A DNA stretch of 64,000 nt from Plotosus lineatus (GCA_024760905.1 CM045735.1:7966661-8030660); one strand, 5' to 3'. Positions 43,620 through 54,827 are shown, counted from the stretch's first letter. Numbers and translations are program-made. Notes: generated by a model from the letters alone, not told the origin.

Positions 43620-45560
43620 CTCGACACGCTGCCCACCAATCTTTGGGCAGAACATAAGAATGACGTGGGTTGTGTGGACTGCGTTCCGTATGAAGCTACC
43701 GTTAAGCACATTTTGCCCGTGTACATCCGACAATACCCCTTATCGCCTCAAAAAATGTTGGGTATCGACACCATTTTGGCCGCTCTTCTGGAACAGGGTA
43801 TCATCGTGCCGTGCACAAGCCCTTATAACACTCCTGTGAACCCGGTTCCCAAGCCGGACGGTTCTTGGCGCCTAACCCAGGACCTCAGAAAAATTAATGA
43901 GCTCATCATCCCAGTCTCGCCGGTCATCCCGGACGTGCCCTCTGTTATGGCTTCCATTCCTTGCGACCATGCCCATTTCTCCGTGATTGACCTGTGCGCG
44001 GCGTTTTTTAGTCTCCCTGTTGAGCCCAACACACAGCCCCTCTTTGCTTTCACACACCGGCAGCGACAGTACACGTGGACTAGATTACCTCAAGGGTTCA
44101 TAGACTCTCCTGCTGTTTTCTCGGCTGTGGTTAGGGATGCACTGGGGGCTCGCGGCGTTCCCGTGGGGTCCTGTGTCCACTCCTCGCCGACGACCTCCTG
44201 GTGTCGGCCTAACTTATGAACTTTGTCTTGATGCAACCGTTCAACTGCTCCTCTTACTGGAAAAGAAGGGTTTCAAGGTTTCAAAGCCCAAGCTACAGTT
44301 TTGCCTACTGACTGTCATATACCTGGGCTACGAACTCTCTCACGGGACAAAACACCTTACTCAGGATCGCGTCAAGATCATAGTGGACACTCAGAAGCCT
44401 GCCACGAAACAGGCGCTCCTTGCTTTCCTGGGCCTCATTAATTACTGCCGCCAATGGATCCCGGACTGCTCCTTTTATGACAAACGTTTACGGCTCTGCC
44501 GTGGCTCACACTGACCCTCTCCACCAACCCTTGGTCTGGACTGAGGACATGCTGGGCGCGTTCAAAGCCCCGAACTCGGCCCTACGCTCCGCGCCGGCTC
44601 TCGGGCTCCCGGACCACACCAAACCCTTTCACCTCTATGTCGCGCACCAGGCCGGCACGGCTTCTGGGGTTTTGGCTCAGGACCACGGGGGGGGGGGGGG
44701 GGGGGGACTGAGACCATGTGCTTTCCTCTCCAAAACTTTAGATACTGTAGCTCAGGGTTTACCTGCTTGCCTTCGCGCTGTCGCTGCCAGTGCGGTGTTA
44801 GTCCTCGAAGCAGAAAAAATAGTGCTCTCCCATCCACTCGTTTTACACACCAGCCATCAGGTTAGGCATATCCTTAATACTCTGTCCATACAACACATGT
44901 CTTCTCAACGTCGCTCAGGTTACGAGGCCATCCTTTGTGCTACTGATAATCTAACCATCTCTTGTTCCTCTTCCCTAGATAACGTGGCCCAGGCCCTACA
45001 GCGCCTGCTTAATGCTCAAGATGACTGCGAACCGTTGGGACATGACTGCATGGACACCATTGTCCATGACACCAGTATTAGGTCCGACTTATTAGCCATG
45101 CCTCTCTCCACGGGTCTCTCCCTGTTTGTAGATGGGTCATGCTCGAAACCCTCCGACGGAGTGTTCCTCTGCCGCTACGCGGTATGTTCCTTACCGGACC
45201 AAGTTTTGGAAGCGTACTCGCTCCCCTTTAATTCCGCTCAAGCAGCGGAGTTATACGCGCTCACTCGGGCATGCACTCTCGCTGCCGACCAGGATGTTAC
45301 TATGTACACTGACTCTCGTTACGCTTTCGGGGTGGCGCACGATTTCGGCCGTATCTGGCAATCTCGTGGTTTCACTGCTGCTGACGGTAAGCCCATTTCA
45401 CATTCCACCTTAGTCCAGGACCTTATTGTGTCCTGCAATCTCCCGCTCCGTTTAGCGATCGTAAAGACCCGCGGTCATTCCTCTGACCACACTGATGAGG
45501 CACGAGGTAACTCTTTGGCTGACCGCGCAGCTAAACAGGCTGCCTTGCTCGGTTCCATGC
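43620..45560 (+). pseudogene. pol: Retroviral reverse transcriptase and RNase H, frameshifted
   Basis: Copies viral RNA to DNA. RT fingers and palm: NPVPKPDGSWRLTQDLRKIN near 43840-43900, FSVIDLCAAFFSLPV near 43978-44022, TRLPQGFIDSPAVF near 44079-44120. The catalytic LADD (44183-44194) is in another frame. The thumb KKGFKVSKPKLQFCLL and YLGYELSHGTKHLTQDRV follows near 44260-44370. RNase H runs about 45110-45545 with VDGS, AAELYAL, YTDSRYA and the last Asp in NSLADRAAK, so its four acidic residues are present. Frame changes occur near 44140 and 44500. A run of 20 G at 44687-44706 lies in the connection domain. Confidence 0.87.
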
Positions 45561-45759
45561 CGCCGTTCCTGCAGCCCGCGTTGGTGCCAACCTCACACAT
45601 GCTTAGCGCCCTCCTCCCTGACTTGGATCTGAAATCCCTTCAGTCCTCGGCGTCCACAGAAGACACTGATTTTTGGTCCTCGCATGGCTCTCAGCCCTCG
45701 GGGGACGGCATTCTACTCGATTCGACCGGTCGCTTATGTCTGCCCACGCACTGTCCTCC

Positions 45760-46660
45760 TTTCCTCGTCCGCGAGTTTCACGGGCCTACACATCGCGGTC
45801 GAAGAGGGGTGGTGACAGATATGGAAAAAGATTTTTGTATACGACAACTAGCCTCTACTACACAGCATTCTGGACAAATGCCTGATTTGTGCACAGAACA
45901 ATGTGTCCAAACCACACGCATCACATCAGCATCTGCGAAACCAGATACTCCCTTCCAGGAGTGGCAGATAGATTTTACTGACATGCCCGGCAGGTGCCCT
46001 TTAAATATCTATTGGTTATCGTGGATAAATTTTCCCGGTGGGTCGAAGCTTTCCCATGTGGGAGCAAAACGCCAGTAGTGGTTCAAAAGTTATCACAGGA
46101 AATTATTCCCAGATATGGCCTCCCGTTGGGAATTGTTTCAGACAAAGGCACACCATTCACCTCAAAAGTCACTCAACTGTTGGCCCAAGAGCTAAAGATC
46201 AATTGGCGTTTCCATGTCCCATATCACCCTCAGTCCTCCGGAATCGTGGAGCGAACAAACAGAACAATTAAAGGGAAATTACGGAAGGCAATGCATGCCA
46301 CTGGATCAAGGAATTGGGTTTCAGTACTACCCGTGGTTTTGGCGGATCTGCGAATGACCTGCAGGTGGCCTTAGGGAATCTATCTCCTTACGAAGTGGTA
46401 ATGGGGAGACCCTTTCCTGCTCCTTGGAGGAAGGGAAAGCAGGCTTTGGGGACGGAAGACTTAGATATACACATGGCGAGTATGCCGTGGACCTTGTTAA
46501 GGTCCTAAGCGACTATTGGAAACGCACTAATCAGAATACTTCGGTCCCGGCAGACACAAGCACTCACGCCTTCAAGGTAGGAGACAAGGTGCTGGTCAAA
46601 ATTTGCGAAACTAAATTCCCCTTTGAGAGACACCCCTTACAGTGAGCCCACGGAGATACT
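45760..46660 (+). pseudogene. pol: Retroviral integrase, frameshifted
   Basis: Inserts viral DNA into the host genome. Zinc-binding part: REFHGPTHRG near 45771, and CLIC in another frame near 45880. Catalytic core: WQIDFTD near 45964, SDKGTPFTS near 46138 and QSSGIVERTNRTIKGKLRKA near 46235-46290, giving the D, D and E residues but in two frames, with breaks near 45850, 46000 and 46375. A C-terminal piece (FKVGDKVLVKI) ends near 46645. Confidence 0.87.
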
Positions 46661-46919
46661 CGCTGTTACTCATACCGCCCGTACTAACCGACCTCTTTCC
46701 ACAGTGGATCCATGCTACCAGACTGAAGAAAAGTCCGCAATGGTGTATTAAGTGCACTTTGTATATGTGAAATTTTGTCCTCATTACCTCTCTTTCAGGT
46801 CTCGAGATACCAGCCCTTCTGGGGTGAATGACTTACTCGTCTTGACCTGATCCAGATACCTAAGTATCACCACCACATCCTCTACGCAGGTCGGATAACG
46901 CCCATTTAAAATCCAACTT

Positions 46920-47690
46920 ATGTATACCTCTTATGCCTTGCTCTTAATCGGGCTACTATCGTGGTCCCGGGTTGGTGCACACATTACCGTCATCCAGAAA
47001 ATAACATGTTCTGGCAGTATTTAAATTTCACGGTAAAGCGAGATGTGACCCAGGAAGAATGTATTATTTGCTCTCTTTTTCCCCATGATGGAGGAACCCC
47101 GTATGTATATACCCCAGCACGGGACAATTACACCACTTACAAAAAATGCGTGACGTAAGCGGACGCCAACTGCGACGCGACGAAAGTCCAAACTATGGCT
47201 GGGGATTCCCCCACTCTCTTTTCGGCATGTTTACCCGTATTTAACCATGCTTGTTCCTGTATGTATCTGTTTGTTGTTGGTTTGTGTGTTTTGGACCCTG
47301 TGTTTTTAGGTGGTTGATGAATCGAATCTGGGTCCTGGCCAGTTCCTTCAGCGAACCCCAATATACCCGCCTGCCCTCCGCCTCTGTCGATGACTATGGA
47401 CCCAAGAATACGTCGTGTGGATACATCCGGCGATGACTACCGACCCAAGAATACATCGTGTGTGGGTGGGTGTGTAATGCTTGGATACATCCGGACGGGA
47501 AGGCTACCGGAGCCCAGTGCGTGGGCGAAGGGCGATGGGGCTCTGCCTGCCCTTCAAGCACCAGCCTCGGCACAACCACGGCCTGGTTTCTTCCCTACAG
47601 TGTCCAACATTCCACACGAAGAAAAAAACACCTCTGGAATGCCACAAGAAAGAGAGGGCTCCGGCGTGCCGCTACAGAATTTATACATAT
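46920..47690 (+). pseudogene. env: Retroviral env remnant
   Basis: A short frame at 46920-47024 begins with a hydrophobic leader-like stretch (YALLLIGLLSW). An overlapping frame at 46961-47158 has glycosylation-type sites and several cysteines (LNFTVKRDVTQEECIICSLF). No furin site, fusion peptide or transmembrane subunit can be seen, and the rest to 47690 is unrecognised. The gene is heavily deleted. Confidence 0.5.
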
Positions 47691-47700
47691 TTCATAGTAT

Positions 47701-47712
47701 AAAAAGAGGGGA
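47701..47712 (+). other. Polypurine tract
   Basis: AAAAAGAGGGGA immediately before the 3' LTR start, as needed for plus-strand priming. Confidence 0.8.
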
Positions 47713-47713
47713 T

Positions 47714-47834
47714 TGATGGAATAAATTGATAGGATAAATGAGATGCAACTATGTGTGTATTGTAACTTCTGTGTATCTAAAGCTTCCTGTTCTTCTTGTC
47801 ATTGTGACATGTGCGCTAGGCACATGAAACTGTT
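47714..47834 (+). repeat. Truncated 3' LTR
   Basis: Repeats the first 121 bp of the 5' LTR and stops at GAAACTGTT, where SINE sequence begins. U3 promoter, R and U5 are gone, so the provirus lacks its 3' end. Confidence 0.85.
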
Positions 47835-48065
47835 TGTCATGTCTCTCACTGTCTATGGTGCGAGGCATGTAAAAGAACCATTGCTAATTTTAGTAAAGTG
47901 TAGGCTGCAAAGTCGTCAGTGTGTTTCTGTCCCTTGCTAAAAAGGGTTGTGACAGGAAGGGCAGCCGACGTAAAAAAAAATAACCTCTGCCAAATCAAAC
48001 GTGCGAATCAAATGATTCGCTGTGGCGACTCCCGAGTAAAAGGGAAAAAAGCCGAAAGGAAGATA
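47835..48065 (+). mobile_element. SINE, head-truncated, fused to the 3' LTR
   Basis: Starts in the SINE body (CATGTCTCTCACTGTCTATG) and runs to the RTE-like tail AAAGCCGAAAGGAAGA. The tRNA head is missing, so the joint with the LTR is a deletion point. Confidence 0.8.
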
Positions 48066-48446
48066 GACAGATGAGAAGGAAACAAACATGTAGTCAGTAC
48101 GAGGTCTTAAAATGATGCGGTGTATTCCGAGAAGAGTCCCAGGAAGGAGCAGATTGTATTTTTTTAACGTTCAGTACAAATCGAAACAGCTTACATGGAT
48201 GGTGTGAACAGCATGATGTAGAATTGCGGTTGTGTGACTGCGGTGGAAGACACTCAAATGTTGGCACAAATTAATCTGTGTATATGTTCCAATACATAAA
48301 AACACACAAGTCCTACTCACATTGTAGTGCTAAAGTTGTGCCGACTACTGATGTATCTTTTGAAAAGGAAATCCATTAAAAAACCCAAAACAAACAAAAC
48401 ACCAAAACAAACAAAAAAGCCACTAACTCACAACAAAAAAACCTAA
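48066..48446 (-). other. banf1 copy 4 presumed 3' flank
   Basis: Matches the DNA following the stop codon in copy 1 (4240-4690), minus-strand 3' untranslated type, now bounded by the SINE tail. Confidence 0.5.
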
Positions 48447-49990
48447 TTACAGGAGCGAGTCACACCATTCTATAAGCATCTATAACAGTCGCCTTGTTGT
48501 TGGAATTTGCCCCAGAGGTATCCTTTAACCACCTGCAAAACTGATCTTCATCTTTCTTCAGCTCGAGGAACTGACCGAGAGCGACATACGCCTGTGAGAA
48601 CAAAGTGAAAGAGACAAATTATTTTCCACTTACTTACAAATAACAACACTTCCAATAGCTGCTCATATCTACAGACTACACATCCTGTATTGTAACCATC
48701 TCAGCCTTTGGCATACCAGATCTCCACAATCAGATTGCACTGGTTTCAGTGATGTTTATACAAAAAGTCTCAGATTTCCGTTTCTTATCCGAAAAAAAAA
48801 AAGTGTCTGGGACGACTTTGGCCATTCTGGCGGATTTTGGGTGAGGTCTCTTGCAAAAATATGGGTGGAGGAGATATGCACATGCCTGGGATGACAGATG
48901 TGCATCATCCATAATGCATACGTTATCAAAGTATTCATGTCTAACAGCTGTAACTGTGATGCGGACGTGGCAGTTGCTGTCCCATGAAGATGTTTTCCAG
49001 CTCGGAAATCTAGAAAGTAGCAGTTTATAACGTTCCATGAATGGAAGGCACACACATTTTTTCATGACACTCACTGGCTCTCACATACTTGCATATGACA
49101 GACCTTTGTGGAACATTTGAAGGACAGATGACCCCAGAAGACAAACATCAGAAATAAATGTATAAATAAATAGCTTAGAGGAGGAAGCGAACAGTCAACT
49201 GTGAGCAGCACCGAGTTTGCAATGTACAAATTCAGAACAATTTCATAGCTGCCAACTAGTATGTATAAAAAATTTTTTTTTTTAAAGTACTTCATACGTT
49301 TTCTTGGGTCCGAGTACAGAAAGTACGTTTTTGGGTCGGATAATACGGTTTCAAATAATAATGCCGGCTATTTCCTGGAAAATGAGCGAACCATAAACTT
49401 TTGCTACGAAGAATGCGAATAAGAAAATGTACAAGCCCACTCAGAGTACCGTCCCTTGCAAAATTTAGCGACTGTGCATTTGTATGGACACTGTTTATGC
49501 CAGAAGTCGGGCCATGAACTAGCACACATCTGTGAAGTAGTCGAGAGTGGATCTGCAGTGATGGAGAAGTTTCTTTCTTCGTATGGTTCTTCAAAACCTA
49601 AAGCTCGTGAACAGACTTTCTCGTCCAAATATTCGGAAGAATTTCCTTTCATTTGTTTGTCAAACGTTTCAGGGAAACTTTTGCAAACCTTGCTAGTGTG
49701 ATTTTGTGATTTTTCATGGAGGCCGTACGGACATCGTGCAGCACTGTAAGAGCAAGGTGCATGAAAGGGCTTTCCAATCTGAATCGGAGGTAGGACGTGA
49801 TCAAACTTTGTTGATTTCTTTCACATCAAAGACAGAAAATACCAATACTATCAAAGCTGAATGTTTGTTTGCAGTCTTTGGACCACATGGGTAAACTGCT
49901 CCAGGCAGCATTTCCAAATTCAGAAGAAGTGAAACAGTTTCATGTCGGATTTTCATTCAGGTGAGGAAGAATGAGACAGACTTCAGGGGA
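48447..49990 (-). pseudogene. banf1: banf1 copy 4, second coding exon and part of intron
   Basis: The exon 48591-48447 is 145 bp instead of 147: one base is lost in the AAATTCC|AAC stretch and one near GCTTATAGAATGG, so the frame breaks and the CLREWCDSF end is lost. The first coding exon and promoter are absent because the copy is cut at about 49990, the tandem-duplication boundary. Residues before the break follow copy 2 ([14 protein letters not shown]). Confidence 0.9.
49456..49980 (+). pseudogene. hAT-like zinc-finger transposase remnant
   Basis: Same fragment as 5745-6300: [20 protein letters not shown], then [17 protein letters not shown] and KAECLFAVF in the following frame. It is kept here and in copy 1 but deleted in copies 2, 3 and 5. 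Confidence 0.5.
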
Positions 49991-50018
49991 TATATATATA
50001 TATATTTTATTTTTTGGT

Positions 50019-50059
<41 letters not shown>

Positions 50060-50060
50060 A
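49990..50060. repeat. TA microsatellite at the tandem-duplication boundary
   Basis: TATATA runs around TTTTATTTTTTGG join the cut end of banf1 copy 4 to the start of unit B, which resumes with intron 1 sequence of the 28070 type. Confidence 0.8.
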
Positions 50061-50136
50061 ATTTTTTGAATAAATTCCAAAATAAAGACATTAATTACCA
50101 AGCTGGTGAAGTTTCTCGCCATCACAACACGCTCAC

Positions 50137-50230
50137 CTGAACTGAAAGCTCACCAATGCCCTCACAAGCATTTATAACTCGACTGTATTTCTGTTTCCTG
50201 TCCCGAATTTCTGTCATTTTTCCCCTCCAG
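50137..50230 (-). promoter_or_regulatory. Decayed banf1 promoter and first exon
   Basis: The donor TTCAG|GTGAGC is kept (exon end at 50137). The CRE position reads TGCCCTCA and the GGCGGG stretch is deleted. It points at banf1 copy 4, which has no first coding exon. Confidence 0.55.
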
Positions 50231-50308
50231 ATTGTTTGCCACCTGGTGGCAGTGCAAAACTGGCACTTTTTTTCTGTTTTTTTTTTTTCAATTTTCTTGT
50301 CACGTGAC

Positions 50309-50423
50309 CAGTCGGCCCTTGACATTCGCGGGGTTCGTTTCCAAGCCCTCCGTGAATCGAGATAATCCACGAGCTCTGTACGCGAAGTAAAACCCCATGT
50401 ATGGCGTCACATACGCGAATGGT
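50309..50423. mobile_element. Truncated second mariner-like element
   Basis: Same remnant as 28381-28496, starting CAGTCGGCCCTTGACATTCG and cut at GCGAATGGTG. Confidence 0.65.
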
Positions 50424-51561
50424 GTTTTTATCTCATGATCAATGAGAAAAGACCAGAATTAATGACAAACTATTCAGTAATATGGTGTTCGGATCTTTGA
50501 GTCGAATCTTTATGATGAGAACCGACCCACGTGTGGATGAGTTCATATTTCTATTGCAGGTGTAGTTAGTTATTGTTAATGGGGTAAAGTCTCTTGAAAT
50601 CACTTCCAACATGTTCGGATTTATGAATTATATTCAGTCATTGACTTATAAATATTTGATTCTTTCACTGGTGAAATTATTACGCATTTATGAAATTGTA
50701 CAATATTATTCATCCTTGATTTATATTTGACTTTATCTTGGTCTCAGTCTAAGTAAACTCAATTCAGAGGTTTTTTTTTTTTTTTTTGCTAATTAATATA
50801 AGAGAAGTAAGAACAGGACCGGCAGATTTTCTACAGTTGGTGACTAACCAGAGTGTTAGTTCAAGTTAAATTTGAATATATAGTGTACTGCTCAGCAAGG
50901 CCAGTTTAGTGTCGCATGGATACGTTTCATGTAAAACTGTCAAAGCAGTCAGATTAATACCGGGCAGGGCGTCTGCAATGACAGGAAGAATGTGCCCAAC
51001 AATGGACATAGTGTGGAGAGCTTGATTTTCAGCATTTCATATTGCTTTTAAACGTAAGCATGTTTTATAATGAGTATCAGTCAGTTATGGTCTAAGTTGG
51101 GGGGGTTAATATATGTATGTGTGTATGAGAAATTCTTTACATTCCAAAAAGTAGTCCGGCTGGTTATACAAATCGAAGTCCTTTGGGTGTGTTTAGTTAA
51201 ACTGAGTATGTCTGCAGTTCAGATCATGAACAATGAATCAGTTACGTTTAAAGTCTGGCTCTTGTGGGCTTGTAGTGTGAATGCACTTAAAATGGTTATG
51301 CAAGTTAACATGCTGTGTGTTATTAATACCATACCACACTTCTTTTTTTTTTTTTTTACGAAATCTCTCAGCAGTGATGTACTCGAATGGCACGTTTATG
51401 AATTCATACATCGCACCCTTGTCGTTCAACCGTCTCATAGTATACGACACTGAAATGCGATCCAGATGCACTACAGGAATGTAAATGCAATGCTGTTGTT
51501 TGTTTCCCTCTGTCTTTGTAGTGCAGTATCTTTTGAAAGGGGAATCGGAAGAACAACAGCA

Positions 51562-51853
51562 ATGTCATCGATAACACAAAAACATCAGGAGTTCATGGCT
51601 GGACCCATGGGCGAGAAGTCAGTGATGGCACTTGCTGGGATCGGAGAAGTGCTCGGAAGGAGACTGGAGGAGAAAGGCTTCGATAAGGGGAACAAATGTT
51701 GTTTAGTCACACAGAGTGTGTGGCCTCTTACTTCATAATACACAGACTGGATTTATAACAAGTAAATAACATGGAAATGAAACAGAATCAGTCGATTCAC
51801 TGGTGATTTTGGATGTTTTAAAATTGATCAATACAAAACACCCCCTTTCCCCC

Positions 51854-51885
<32 letters not shown>

Positions 51886-53498
51886 ATATATTTTTTTTAG
51901 AATAAAATTCGTCAACATGTTTTAAGGCAGGAGTGTCAAACTCACCCCACAGAGGGCCGTGTGGCTGCAGGTTTTTGTTTCAACAAAGCAGCAGCACACC
52001 TGACAACTCATTTAATTGACTGATTTGAGTCTTCAGGCAGTTGATTGGTTCGCCTCTGTACAGAGAATACAGATTGACCAGTTAATCAAATGAACCAAGT
52101 AAGGTGTGCTGCTACTTGGTTGAAACGAAAACCTGCAGCCACATGGCTCTTTGTGGCATGAGTTTGACACCCGTTTTAAGGTGATTCACATGAAATGCAA
52201 CAAACGGTAAACGGTAAACGGTAGTTTCCTAGTACTAAGCATTTTCACTCACCACAAAGCAATCCTAGTTTCCCTGAAACGTTTGACAAACAAATGAAAG
52301 GAAATTCTTCCGAATATTTGGACGAGAAAGTCTGTTCACGAGCTTTAGGTTTTGAAGAACCATACGAAGAAAGAAACTTCTCCATCACTGCAGATCCACT
52401 CTCGACTACTTCACAGATGTGTGCTAGTTCATGGCCCGACTTCTGGCATAAACAGTGTCCATACAAATGCACAGTCGCTAAATTTTGCAAGGGACGGTAC
52501 TCTGAGTGGGCTTGTACATTTTCTTATTCGCATTCTTCGTAGCAAAAGTTTATGGTTTGTTCATTTTTCAGGAAATAGCCGGTATTATTATTTGAAACCG
52601 TATTATCCGACCCAAAAACGTACTTTCTGTACTCGGACCCAAGAAAACGTATGAAGTACTTTTTTAAAAAAATTTTAATACATACTAGTTGGCAGCTATG
52701 AAATTGTTCTGAATTTGTACATTGCAAACTCGGTGCTGCTCACAGTTGACTGTTCGCTCCTCCTCTAAGCTATTTATTTATACATTTATTTGTGATGTTT
52801 GTCTTCTGGGGTCATCTGTCCTTCAAATGTTCCACAAAGGTCTGTCATATGCAAGTATGTGAGAGCCAGTGAGTGTCATGAAAAAAATATGTGTGCCTTC
52901 CATTCATGGAACGTTATAAATCCGTTACTTTCTAGATTTCCGAGCTGGAAAACATCTTCATGGGACAGCAACTGCCACGTCCGCATCACAGTTACAGCTG
53001 TTAGACATGAATACTTTGATAACGTATGCATTGCGGATGATGCACATCTGTCATCCCAGGCATGTGCATATCTCCTCCACCCATATTTTTGCAAGAGACC
53101 TCACCCAAAATCCGCCAGAATGGCCAAAGTCGTCCTAGACACTTTTTTTTCGGATAAGAAATGGAAATCTGAGACTTTTTGTATAAGCATCACTGAAACC
53201 AGTGCAATCTGATTGTGGGAGATCTGGTATGCCAAAGGCTGAGATGGTTACAATACAGGATGTGTAGTCTGTAGATATGAGCAGCTATTGGAAGTGTTGT
53301 TATTTGTAAGTAAGTGGAAAATAATTTGTCTCTTTCACTTTGTTCTCACAGGCGTATGTCGTTCTCGGTCAGTTCCTGGTGCTGAAGAAAGATGAAGATC
53401 GGTTTTGCAGGTGGTTAAAGGATACCTTTGGGGCAAATTCCGAACAACAAGGCGACTGTTATAGATGCTTGCGAGAATGGTGTGACTCGTTCGTGTAA
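51562..53498 (+). pseudogene. banf1: banf1 copy 5, splice donor lost
   Basis: Both coding exons are open (51562-51687 and 53352-53498, 48 codons plus stop), unlike copy 3. The donor after GATAAG is GG, the same change as in copy 3. There is no promoter in this orientation. Second-exon residues differ from copy 2 at two sites (DRF for DQF, DTFGAN for DTSGAN). Without use of another GT the exons cannot be joined correctly. Confidence 0.85.
51928..52173. mobile_element. hAT-type MITE
   Basis: Counterpart of 30003-30251, flanked by a perfect TTTTAAGG on both sides (51920-51927 and 52174-52181). Confidence 0.87.
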
Positions 53499-53704
53499 TT
53501 AGGTTTTTTTTTGTTTTGAGTTTGTGGCTTTTTTTATTTGTTTTGGTGTTTTGTTTGTTTTGGGGTTTTTTAATGGATTTCCCTTTTCAAAAGATACATC
53601 AGTAGTCGGCACAGCTTTAGCACTACAATGTGAGTAGGACTTTCATATATTGGGATTATCTTGTGTGTTTTTATGTACTGACTACATGTTTGTTTCCTTG
53701 TCAT

Positions 53705-53790
53705 CTGTCTATCTTCCTTTTGGCTTTTTTCCCTTTTACTCGGGAGTCGCCACAGCGAATCATCTGATTCGCACGTTTGATTTGGCAGAG
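53705..53790 (-). mobile_element. SINE tail fragment
   Basis: Counterpart of 31779-31862. A four-unit 14-bp minisatellite follows at about 53918-53975. Confidence 0.75.
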
Positions 53791-54176
53791 CTGATTGGAT
53801 TTTAAGCTTCCAGTGCTCTGTTTGTTTGATTCGAAATGCCTTAATAAAGATGGAATAAATCATAATGTGCAGTAAATGATGACTGTGACATGGATGAACC
53901 CACTGGATGAACCTTGTGTCCTGAACCTTGTGTCCTGAACCTTGTGTCCTGAACCTTGTGTCCTGTTCTTTGACATGTTGTAACATGGTTTTAAAAATGA
54001 TTTAGTCATTCACAGTTATTTACTTACGGGTTTGGAGCAGGAAAAACACTGGCAACCATTTACTATGAAAATTATTTGTGTTAACCCCCCCTCCCCCACC
54101 CCCAAATATGCATTTTGCTTCTGAATACAATGATACGCCAAACCACTGAAGCATGAATCCTGTGAAATGCTCTTAC

Positions 54177-54234
54177 CTTCATCACAGTTTGTCCATTTGA
54201 CAGTCTCCTCTGTTACTCCTGCCTCAGTTGCCAT
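54177..54234 (-). CDS. Putative first coding exon, unidentified gene (copy 5)
   Basis: Same 58-bp segment as at 3771, in reverse, with donor intact. Confidence 0.35.
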
Positions 54235-54242
54235 CCTAAATT

Positions 54243-54597
54243 CTTGACTTACAGAAATTAATCCGTTCTGAGGGCAAGCTCGTAAGTCAAAATGTTCGTT
54301 AGATGAAACAAAAATTCCCATCGGAAGTAATACAAAACCAATTAATCTGTTCCAACCCCCTCCAAAACGCATAACCTGCCACAACCACATATATTTCACC
54401 TAATATATTCAAGATAAACATGTAAAAACAATAAATATTTCATAATAATACATGTACATTAACATTAATAATACGGTCATTAAGAATAAACGAGAAACTT
54501 AAATATATTCACGCTGATAAGCTGACACACACACACACACACACGGTAGAGACGAGGCGTGTGCGCGCGAACATAGTAAAAAGGCGAGGAGCGCACA

Positions 54598-54631
<34 letters not shown>

Positions 54632-54776
54632 CACACATACACACGCACACACACGGTAAAGAGGTGAGGAGTGCACAGACACAGTCCAGAGATGAGCCAC
54701 ACACAGACACATACACATGGTACAGAGATGAGGTGCGACGCACACACAGTACTGTACAGAGATGAGAGCAGCGTGC

Positions 54777-54827
<51 letters not shown>

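Larger units (their letters stand above)
40736..47834 (+). mobile_element. Endogenous retrovirus, class I (gamma/epsilon)-like, defective
   Basis: Order: 5' LTR, tRNA-Trp-type primer site, gag, protease, RT, RNase H, integrase, env remnant, polypurine tract, truncated 3' LTR. Genes are split by many frameshifts and stops, so it cannot encode a full set of proteins. It sits in the banf1 3' flank after CAACTGAAC; the uninterrupted site is visible at 4200/4201 in copy 1. Class is judged from the gamma-like LPQGF and the RT/RNase H/integrase style. The primer site is the type best known from avian alpharetroviruses. A second copy begins at 62643. Confidence 0.93.
28070..49985 (+). repeat. Tandem segmental duplication, unit A (about 21.9 kb)
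   Basis: Repeated in direct orientation from about 50000 to beyond the window end. Offsets of matched landmarks: banf1 start codon 29639 to 51562 (21923), RTE after the L2 insertion 37131 to 59024 (21893), primer site 41204 to 63110 (21906). The boundary lies in a TA microsatellite at about 49990-50060. Confidence 0.9.

Noticed and set aside
44562..44837. Antisense frame in retroviral pol
   Set aside because: Shadow of the pol frame, proline-rich because of the 20-G run.
46920..47024. Possible intact retroviral envelope gene
   Set aside because: Only a leader-like stretch and a short cysteine-bearing piece remain; no surface-transmembrane boundary or membrane anchor is visible.
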